Of a stretch of DNA of 64,000 bases, positions 55,715 to 64,000 are shown in pieces. Below the pieces are notes generated by a model. It was not told the origin of the DNA and did not search any database. It was given only the letters and a program-made list of their open reading frames with translations. The position numbers were made by a program, and so were the translations under genes. The DNA is from Siderastrea siderea (Eukaryota > Cnidaria > Anthozoa > Scleractinia > Rhizangiidae). The DNA is taken from positions 4,183,552-4,247,551 of the forward strand of contig OZ034966.1 in assembly GCA_964030785.1 (NCBI GenBank), read 5' to 3'. The stretch's first letter is position 1. Each line of letters starts with the position of its first letter.

Positions 55715-58700
55715 CTATTCCTGGACAGGTGCTGATGGTACCACAGATACTGGAATACAGGAGTGATGCAGAGTGTAATCACTAACGCTGCCCAGTATCG
55801 TTCGTCGCACTGTCCCTAATCCACGACTTCCCATCACAATGTGATCTGCTTTTTCTTTATTTGCTGTCTGACAAATAACCTCTCCAGCATTTCCAACCTC
55901 TGTCACTAGTTTGAAGTTGTACTAGACACAGTAGCAATCAGAACAACAACAGGCCATGTTAATAAATATATTCACATCACAGGACAATCACATGGAAGGT
56001 CATCGGAAATTCCTACGGGAAGGGGGATCTTAAAAGTCAAAATTTTAGAAGCAAAGTATGAAGCTTAATTGGAATTTCTTGGGGGGAGGGGTGCAAAACA
56101 AAAAACCTTCTGTGGGGGGAGTATAGATATTTTTGGGAACTACACAATGCTGGAAGAGAAAGCTATTCAGTACAGACAGTACAAAAACCTGTTGATCTGT
56201 GCCAGATCCAATCAGGGAGCCATATTTCAAACAAATAATGAGCTTTTGGTGTTTTATTCTGATGTCCAGCTATCTGATTGGTCCATTTTAGACATGTTCA
56301 TATTATGCTTCTGACTTACTAATTTCCAGATCAATGGTCTTCACTACTAAAGAGTGAAAATAAACTTGTTCACACTGGAGGGGTTAAGGTTCTGCGTTAC
56401 AGCAAAATTAACAACTCTGTATGGTTTGCTGACTAGAATCCCTGTTCATACTACATTTTAAAGTGAGACAAAAACCTATCCAGAGCAAAGTGTGCCACTA
56501 TAATAAAAAAATAGCACATGCTGTAATGAGTTGAAAAGTAACTACTATAAATGCTAAATACATTAAGTCCCCTGTCCCCTTACGATGACAGAATTTGTTA
56601 ATATAAGTGCATTTCTATGTTTAAATTCCCTCACCCCTCATCAAGTGGTAAGTATTGAATGCTGGTCATAAAAATGCATAATGCAAATGCAAATACAGTC
56701 TTTTCTGTAGAAAAATGTGTTCTTTAATGTGAGGTGTTGTTAAGTATTTGCATGGCATTGTATTAACTTTGTGAGAAGCATCATGTTAAGCATTCTTCAG
56801 TCTGTGGTAGAATTCTGGGAAAATTAATGCAAGTTTTGTTGAAAATTTATGCTTTGAATAAGCCATCCCTCTTTATTAAAACAACATACCTTGAACTGCT
56901 TGAGACCTGAAATTAGATATGAAGTCTTGGCTAGGCCTGGGGCTTAATAGAGCTTTCACAGTATGTGTGCATGAACAAAAGGCACACGTGAAATGAAGAT
57001 GTTACTATTGCAGTTGTAATCGAAATTTCAGCAATTGCGAATTAAGCCTTAAAAAAAGATTTACGGGGCTCCAAAAGTCACACGCACAGCTTACATTTTT
57101 GTTTTGCATTTTGTTTAGAAGTATTTTAGTAATAATATTCCTACAAGGAATTTTTAAACAAATGACACTCCATGAAAGAAGAGCTGGATATGTTTTATAC
57201 TGCTTTCTTTATCACTCTTAACCCCAATCCCTCAGAAAAAAAGCTTCCCTTGGTTATAAACACCCCAAATTAAGAAGTTTACAATCCTAAGGCTAAGGAA
57301 TTTTTGGTATTGTAATAATACTTACCTTGTTATTTCTGCAAGTGTTAGCAAATGACTCCAGCATCTGTTTTTCCTCACTTTTACTTTTATCAAACCAATT
57401 CATGAAACTTTCACGGTATGCCATCCCATCTACAAGAAATGTAAGATGTTATTGTACAAGGGAAGACATGTTTCCTCAGTTTCACAGATTTTTGTTTTGC
57501 TTTTTTCAAACCTACACGTACGGGGATGCATAACAATTGGCCTCCTCTCCAGATCAATGGCATGTACAAAGACAATCTGATCACTAGACTTGTGCAAGTT
57601 GTCACAGTACCCTAAAAACAGACAACATTATTTTGGTTAGCTGATTTGTTTACAGTGTTTTTACTTATAACCTGCGAAGCAGACTGCAAAAGGATGAAAG
57701 GAAACAAAAGACTTCAAAGCAGGGTTGTGGAGATGTAACTCCTTACTGATATGAGACTATTTACTGCCTTCGCTGTGTGGTTTTCAGGTGTGGAGAGGAA
57801 GGGGGGAAACTTTGGGGGAATTTCTGCCTGGACTGTGCTTAGTGTAACTGCCGACATTCCGATTTTGGTTTATCAATTCTTGTTTTAGTCAATTATATAA
57901 TATAAATCAATTACAATCAAAGTGCTTCATTGTGACCACTCTTGTAAGCGACCAGTTCTAGTTACGACCAGCATTGTAAACCCCCGTTTGAATTGTCACT
58001 TAAACTCTGTCATTAAAAACTGTTGTAAGCCACTGCTCAATAAACTAATTAATATTATTGCTTCAATACTATTAGTAACCATTAAAGTGGTACTGTGATC
58101 AAAAAATCACTTTTGTTTTTTTCTTCAGATTTCGATACTATGTTTACTTAACACTCCCCAAGCGAAATATTTATGCCTTAATTTTGAGAAGAAGGCTATT
58201 TGTTTAAACTGCAATTTTCTGATTTAATGGTCTGCCATAATTACACCAGAAAGGATACAATGACATCATTCACTTACAAGCTTTGGAATGCAGTGTGTGT
58301 GAAAGTGGCCTATTTAGTAAGCAGCACGGGAGTTTTGAGCTTTCCAACTCTCAAACTCATGTTTTGCATAATTAATAAGCTGCGTTCACACACTGGATTC
58401 TAAAGCTCTTGAATGAGTGACATCATTGTATCCTTTCTGGTGTAATGATGGCGGACCATTAAATTGGAAAATTGCAGTTCAAATAAACAGTTCTTCTCAA
58501 AAATAAGGCTTAAGATTTCACTTGGGGAGTGTTTAGTACACATACTTTCAAAATCTGAAGAAAAAAACAAAAGTATTTTTTGATCGTAGTACCACTTTAA
58601 CATATCCCAAGCTTCATGCTTAATAGCTCTGGTAAGTGACCAACCGCTATTCTTTTATCACGTGGTGGCTTACAAGAGCACATTCTGGTAAGCAACCAGA

Positions 58701-59553
58701 TCTAGTTGCAACCACTTTTTTGAATTCCCGAGGTAGTTGCTTAGGAGACCTTTGATTGTAGTCAACTTATGTAACATAAGTATTATTTTAAGTTCCATCA
58801 GATTTGCAAATACTCAAATTTGGTCCCTGCATCTTGTCCCACAAACATGTTGCAGGGATTTGTCTGTTTAAATTGTGCTTGTCCCCCCTTGTGTGTACTT
58901 TTTGCGACTCCATTCCCATGACCAAATACCAAATAAAAAAATAAACATACGCTTCTGGGTAATCAAAGTGGGGATGTCCTCACAACGAGTCCAATACAGG
59001 GGACTGGACTTCGTGGACAGTCCCCATTTTGTGTGTCATGTGTGTACCTTGTTACAGGGAGACACAAAAAGTCCCTACATTCGGTCCCCTTGTGTGTGCC
59101 AGCCTAATACATCGAAATGCACAATAAAAGCATTGACTACAGGCTTTGAGTTGCACTGTGGAAAACGTGGCGAGGGAACTAATTTATAAGGAGGGAGAGG
59201 GCTTCAATCAAAGTTATTAAATATAGAATATTTCTTCTCATCAAATGCCCCAATCTTTTCATCCAAAAAATTACAGACATAGTTCTGGTAGCCGTTGTTG
59301 GATACAATTTTGTTGAGTGCATGGCCAGCCAATATTTTTTTCGTGCCAACTGGCACGTTGCAGAACAACCTATAATTTTTAACACCTCACTAAGTCTGAA
59401 TGATAAACTTACAATTCTGATGCTGGCATTGTTGCCGAATTCAGCCAGGCGGTTTCAATAGACCAATGAAGGTTTTCGATACTTACATTCAAAAGCTTTT
59501 TTGCTGTGTTCGCTCCCATCCACGGCAACGACTACTTTCTTCAGATCCGCCAT
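55715..59553 (-). CDS. Universal stress protein (UspA family), four exons
   Basis: Exons 59553-59487, 57611-57522, 57429-57326, 55921-55715; total 468 nt, 155 residues plus TAG. The phases (1, 1, 0) join exactly. Starts MADLKKVVVAVDGSEHSKKA (beta1 with the V-D-G-S start of the Usp fold), then YCDNLHKSSDQIVFVHAIDL, and ends with HIVMGSRGLGTVRRTILGSV followed by SDYTLHHSCIPVSVV. That holds the G-x2-G-x9-G-S/T ATP-binding motif of the ATP-binding Usp class. Length is typical of a single-domain Usp. Cytosolic small nucleotide-binding protein linked to stress in bacteria, plants and invertebrates; the exact role here is unknown. No shared regulation with neighbours is visible. Confidence 0.92.
58082..58600. 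mobile_element. TTAA-bounded hairpin element in Usp-gene intron
   Basis: TTAAAGTGGTACTGTGATCA is inverted as TGATCGTAGTACCACTTTAA; the arms run about 200 bp (e.g. ACACCAGAAAGGATACAATG inverted at 58424-58444). No coding capacity. A MITE-like, TTAA-terminated element. Confidence 0.75.
59208..59372 (-). other. Unrecognised short open frame in Usp intron 1
   Basis: The minus frame runs FCNVPVGTKKILAGHALNKI then VSNNGYQNYVCNFLDEKIGA and ends with TGA at 59208-59210. It has protein-like composition but no start, no clear splice acceptor and an upstream stop. Probably a fragment of a mobile element or processed gene; I do not recognise the family. Confidence 0.25.
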
Positions 59554-62495
59554 GTTTGCGTGCGAGCCGGTGCAATATGGAGGCTACTCCTGATACCGAG
59601 CAGTCCTGGAGCGAATTTAGATTTCCCGCGCAATATTCGCGTGAATATTGTGTGGATGACTATGGCTAGGCTTGGATAAATTCTGCTCGTAAAATGGCTT
59701 TTTCTGCCTGCCCGCAGTGTTCGTAAAAATTGCGTATTCTGCTCGAAGTTCTGCTCGGATACCCTTATACTGCTCGAATTCTGCTCGGTACCCGAAAAAT
59801 TTTCGGCCCTTCGGACCTTATGCATTTGCGCAAATATGGAAGGGAGCCTGGGCCTAACCCCTAAATACTAGTTAGATTCATTATGCATAGCAAAATCATA
59901 ATTCATCTTATATGAGAGCATAGACTATGCCGTGGGCACTTTTATGCAATGCCACTGACTTCAAAGCAGGTGATGGAATCATGTGAGTGCGTTTTAGCTA
60001 ATAATCACATTAATCACAAGTTATTTTCCATTTATTTTGTATTTAGTTTTCAATTTTTCTTACAACTGTTATGCATATCATTAGTGTCACTGATTTTCCT
60101 TTATTTTGCTCAAATTCTGTTCGAAAATGCCTTATTCTGCCGGCAGAATGCTCGCCTCAAAAGCCTAATAATCGCCTATCGCCTTTCGCCGTCCCCATCG
60201 CCGGGAAAGCGCACGCTTGCTTGTTTTCCTCTTCAGGAGCCCATACTAACCCCGAATTCTCCCAAACAGGAAGACTTACTACTCTCATCGATGTATTTCC
60301 ATAAGGTGCACCAAAGCTGCACACACCTGACAGGCACCCAAAGGTTCGTTTAGGTGGGATATCTGTTCGCAAGAACTTAAGATGTAAAACTAGAGTTTTC
60401 TTTGGCAGAATCTCACCTCACTACTTGGCAAAATTAATCCCTTTTTGTTCTCGGAGCGGACAAATGTAAAGTTGAAAGTGCGAAAGAGACCAGCTAGCGT
60501 TTTCGAAAACCCAACAGCAGCTCGGAAATTCGGAATATGAGATTCTTTTCCAGTAGAGTTTTCCGAGTCTTAAATTCTCAGCTAACGCCAGAATCCGAAC
60601 ATATCAACTTGTTTTAGGTAGCTTAGAAAAATATTTCTTCAAAAGGCCTTGAAGCAAACTGAGAAAACAAGAAACAAAGTTTGAAGAATTTTTTTCCTCG
60701 TGACAAGCGAAACATGATCGTCCATCGGCCCCAGAGACTGAAAACGGCTCAAAAATGATTGTAGTATTTTAAACGCCTTTAGGTCAATTTAGTTTTTCTA
60801 TCGTTTTGTTTTTTCTTGTCAGCTACACAGTTTAGCACCTTTGGTAACTGCGTTGGAATGTATCGTAATTATTCATAAAATTTACCTCGCATGCGACAGT
60901 ATATAGATTCTAGTTTTTCAACGCCAGCGGGTTATCTTTTTTCTTGAAGCGCATCGAGCGCAGGCTAAGTTGTTTCTTCGCATGTGCCTAGCCGCAGGAA
61001 ATTTTCTAAATTTTCTTTCCCGCTTTGGTTCAGGACCGCAGTGTTTTTGCCATTGTTTTGGGATCTAGCTTTTTGCGTTGCTTCGGCTCTGGTTTTCTGT
61101 TGTAACTTTATCTGTTTCTTTTCAGTTTTAACCGCTACAATTTGCCGATCTTCTTCGTTTGCTGTGTACAATAAAGTTTTTCTTTGACGCGTTTTTAAAT
61201 CTTACGGTATTCTCCCTGACTCCGCCAATGGCAGTTACAATGATACGGTACATAGGTTATATAGGGGGGGGGGGGGGGGGAGAGACTATTAATCTTTGGA
61301 TAGGCGACAGGTAAAGCAAACCAACAAATAGCATACGAACAGTGATTTCAGCTTTCAACAAGGTTTTTCACACTGTTTCATACTAGTTTTGACTGCAGTC
61401 TAACTTGTGGAACCGTGCGTGTCATCGGCAGAGATAGAGCAGTTTTAATAATCTGAATGCCATGCTTGCCAGTATTAGAAGTCTGATACATCATAGTGTC
61501 CAGAACGTTGCATAAGAATTTTATACTGATATTCACCAAAGAGATGGGTAAACAGTAATGCATATGTTTACAATTGTTTTATTCTATAAACTGCAGTGAA
61601 TTACAATTAAAAAGGTGTCTGAACGCACTGTCAAGATACAATTATATTTATTAATTACAATTATGTTTATTATTACAAATAGGACATCGCGTTATATACA
61701 TATGACATAACGTTATATACTTGACAGAGAGTTTGCTGCTATGTGTTTGTCCATCGTTGGCGTAATTGAACAGTGGACGCCTACGGAACCATTAAAAATG
61801 TTCTAATAATGGCAGAGGAAATATTACAAATACAATAATTTATGGCTGCCTGAAGACACAGAATTTATCTTCTTGTGATGAGGTCTCCGTGCGCCAATAC
61901 CCTCGATATCGTAAAAAAGTGAATTTTGAAAGTGCCGCACGAGAGAATTTACTATTGCAATGTTCTTTACATATAAATATGAGTATATTACAGCAACCGA
62001 GGCATAACATTATATACCCGGGCTTTTAATAAAAACAAAAATAAATACTGCCAGCATTCTGCAAAATTTTTTCATTCTTGCATTACATTATTCATGTTAA
62101 GCTAGAACGCTAACTAGAGATGAATTAATCTTGATAACTCGAAAGGCCAGAGTACCACAAAACCGTTCGAATGAATTATCTCGATTAGTGAAGGCAGCCT
62201 GCGTGACAGACTCCAGAAGGAAGATTCAGTCCAGAGCGCTAAACGTGAGCGCAGAGAGTAGCGGAGTTCACATTTTCGAATGAAGAGGAGTTCGAGTTAT
62301 CGAGATTCTCCTGCAGCAATAAACGGATTAAAAATCTTTATTGGGTAAGATTTAACCCTTTCATTGCCACAGTCTTGGTTCACAATGGTGAAAAAGAAAA
62401 AACCGCGACACACGTTATTTAAACCTAGGCCGTCATGTTGTTCGGAATTCAAAAATTTTTCCTAAATCCATTCTGTAGAAATTGTGTAGACAGGA
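59554..62495. other. Repeat-rich spacer upstream of Usp
   Basis: Contains diffuse TTCTGCTCG-type repeats (59690-59780, with a related TTCTGTTCG/TTCTGCC patch near 60110-60150), a G homopolymer at 61265-61280 and the small frame at 60965-61171. No recognised exon. The Usp promoter should lie in its first part. Confidence 0.4.
60965..61171 (-). other. Unrecognised small open frame (68 codons), coding status uncertain
   Basis: Basic, Lys/Gln-rich: KTEKKQIKLQQKTRAEATQK followed by SGKENLENFLRLGTCEE. Could be an exon of an unknown gene or part of a repeat. No partner exons were found on the minus strand between the Usp start and the carrier gene. Confidence 0.2.
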
Positions 62496-62670
62496 TCATC
62501 CTCTGAGGCCCCACTGGGACACTTTTCTTTGGGCCCAGCTCATAGCTATCATGGATGTTCCATTTGACATGAAGCTTCTGATTGATCCTGGAACAATTCC
62601 GCGGTAAAGTCCAAAGAAACCGCCCCTCTCCTTAATTACTAGCCGCATGCGCGCCACTACTGGAAGGTCC
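62496..62670 (-). CDS. SLC25-type carrier last exon
   Basis: 175 nt. Begins with 1 nt completing a Lys codon, ends TGA. Contains FFGLYRGIVPGSIRSF. A TTTATT (AATAAA on the minus strand) at about 62336 is a possible polyadenylation signal about 160 nt downstream. Confidence 0.72.
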
Positions 62671-63489
62671 CTTCAAACAGAAATTAGACATGTTAAGAAC
62701 TAAGTTACACGTAACTGGTTGAGTTTTCATCTTCGAATTCTGACTGCGTCGATGTGTTATGTCTGTTGAAATTAGTGATTAATTTTGTTTTTTGCTTTTA
62801 GTTTTTGTTTGTGTTACAATAAACTTGTATTGTATTGCGTTTTTGTCCACAGTCACTGCAAAACAGCTCCATCACTACGCATAATACTTAAAGTGCACCT
62901 AACCCCAAAATATTTTTTTCGCTAAAATAACTCTTTGCACCCGTTCGAAAAGCATTGCGCCTTTTCTTATGAGCCCCCCCCCCCCCCCCCTTAAGTCTTG
63001 ACTTTTTATAGGCTGTAAAAAGTTTAGAAATCTAGCCATCACCTGTTACACGATCGAGCTAGTGAGGGGCTTGGGTCTATTCCTGATTTGACATCACAAA
63101 CTGATTTGCGTTTCCTTAAGTCTTTGTAAACATGCATGCAAAGCAGTTCGTGACGTCAAATCAGGAATAGACCCATGCCCCTTCTGACTCGGTCGTGCGA
63201 CAAATGATGCTTAGTTCTTTGTAAGATTTGAAGCCCGTAAAAAAGTCAAAAACTGCAAATAATGGTGAAATGTTTTTAAAATAGGTGCAAAGTTTTATGT
63301 CAGCGTAAAAAATATTTTGAGGTTAGGTACACTTTAATAAGTGTTTTTGGAAAGAAAAATGAAAGCGATGTACATACTTGCCGTAATTTCCTTGTACTTG
63401 TGACTTCATGTTTTCTAATGGCCACACAACCCACCAAGCAAAACGAGAAAACGTCAAGGAGAAATACCACAAAAGAACAATAACGCACA
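62496..63489 (-). CDS. SLC25-type mitochondrial carrier, last two exons (5' end outside or unresolved)
   Basis: Penultimate exon low end 63378 (GTATGT donor), high end uncertain (about 63489). It encodes SRFAWWVVWPLENMKSQVQG, containing the mitochondrial carrier signature P-x-[DE]-x-x-[KR]-x-[KRQ] as PLENMKSQ. Last exon 62670-62496: DLPVVARMRLVIKERGGFFG, LYRGIVPGSIRSFMSNG and a C-terminal RKVSQWGLRG, stop at 62498-62496. The exons join in phase 2. GLYRG-x2-P-x2-R is the usual carrier motif after the matrix helix. An inner-membrane solute carrier by family; substrate not assignable. The intron (62671-63377) contains a TTAA-bounded hairpin element. Confidence 0.72.
62888..63337. mobile_element. 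TTAA-bounded hairpin element in carrier-gene intron
   Basis: TTAAAGTGCACCTAACC is inverted as GGTTAGGTACACTTTAA; an inner pair GGGTCTATTCCTGATTTGAC / GTCAAATCAGGAATAGACCC is also present. Ends resemble the element at 58082-58600. A C homopolymer sits at about 62976-62991. Confidence 0.75.
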
Positions 63490-63649
63490 CTGCTCCAATG
63501 ACACATGTACACTCGTCGCACGTACCTCCAGGGTGGTAATGAGGTATGTTTCTTCAGCGCTGATCCCATTTTTGTACCCAAATTTCTGTTCCTTGATTCC
63601 AAAGCGTGACCAATTTTTGTCCCTGATCCCACAAATGTGGTACAGCCTG

Positions 63650-63858
63650 ATCCCTGATCCCTCCAAAAACTGCTGATCCCGATCCCATGGTCTGTAATCC
63701 CCAATCCCAGGGCTGTGATCCCCGATCCCAGGGCTGTGATCCCCGATCCCAGGGCTGTGATCCCCGATCCCATGGTCTGTGATCCCCGATCTCAGGGCTG
63801 TGATCCTAGATCCCACCATTCTGATCCCCGATCCCACCCCTTTGATCCCTGATCCCAC
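63650..63858. repeat. Minisatellite, ~21-bp unit
   Basis: About ten tandem copies of GATCCCAGGGCTGTGATCCC-type units with small variations. Reading it on the minus strand gives the low-complexity GSGITAL frame, not a gene. Confidence 0.85.
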
Positions 63859-64000
63859 AAACCTCGTTACGACCCTGTACCTCGTTCAACTTGCGAGCAG
63901 GCGTTTCTTGATTACAAGCCGGCTGGTGAGAGAACCCTCTTTGAAAAACGAAAAATGGTTCACAAAAAAGGACGAGAAAAGTATTGAATCTTGGCGTGAA

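Noticed and set aside
63378..63390. GC-AG intron (GCAAGT) at the carrier exon end
   Set aside because: A GTATGT donor two codon positions later gives the right phase (2) for the next exon, so the non-canonical donor is unnecessary.
63300..63858. Minus-strand frames with GSGITALGSG repeats
   Set aside because: Minisatellite translation; the overlapping carrier exon uses a different frame.

Overview
The window looks like nuclear DNA of an anthozoan cnidarian, most likely a stony coral. This is inferred from AT-rich, intron-rich genes with short phase-locked exons, many short inverted-repeat DNA elements, degraded LINE fragments and the protein architectures. There are no rRNA, tRNA, operon or CRISPR signals. 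Exon structures below were worked out by hand from splice signals, reading-frame phase and comparison of the two paralogues.

The main content is a head-to-head pair of paralogous receptor genes. Copy A is on the minus strand (391-17048, last exon outside the window). Copy B is on the plus strand (20122-49877). Both encode signal peptide, CUB domain, one Ig domain, LRR N-cap, a run of leucine-rich repeats (nearly all encoded one per 72-nt exon), two cysteine-rich GCC2/GCC3 (ephrin-receptor-like) modules, a Cys-rich juxtamembrane segment and a polytopic membrane domain with about 8-9 hydrophobic segments. B then has a hydrophilic tail with two YDNT motifs. Exon lengths and phases agree between copies, and B sums to an uninterrupted 1289-residue reading frame. 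A has one LRR exon fewer than B. About 3.07 kb separates the two start codons. I know of no named gene with this architecture; it is the best candidate here for an undescribed system, plausibly recognition or innate immunity (inference).

The long introns of copy B are filled with mobile DNA: a 2.84-kb element with inverted ends and a 6-bp target duplication (36426-39263), which contains another inverted-repeat element, and a 5.4-kb fold-back element with arms of about 2.3 kb bounded by TTAA (40835-46227). Other introns hold LINE reverse-transcriptase remnants (12.4 kb and 14.9 kb plus strand; 25.9-26.8 kb minus strand, the last split by a younger element), microsatellites and small hairpin elements.

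Right of copy B is a 2.3-kb TTAA-bounded element with Crypton/DUF3504-like fragments (51742-54073). It is followed by a complete four-exon universal stress protein gene on the minus strand (55715-59553, 155 residues), a repeat-rich gap, and the last two exons of a minus-strand SLC25-type mitochondrial carrier (62496 to about 63489). A 21-bp-like minisatellite lies at 63.65-63.86 kb. The Usp and carrier genes show no evident functional link to the receptor pair.
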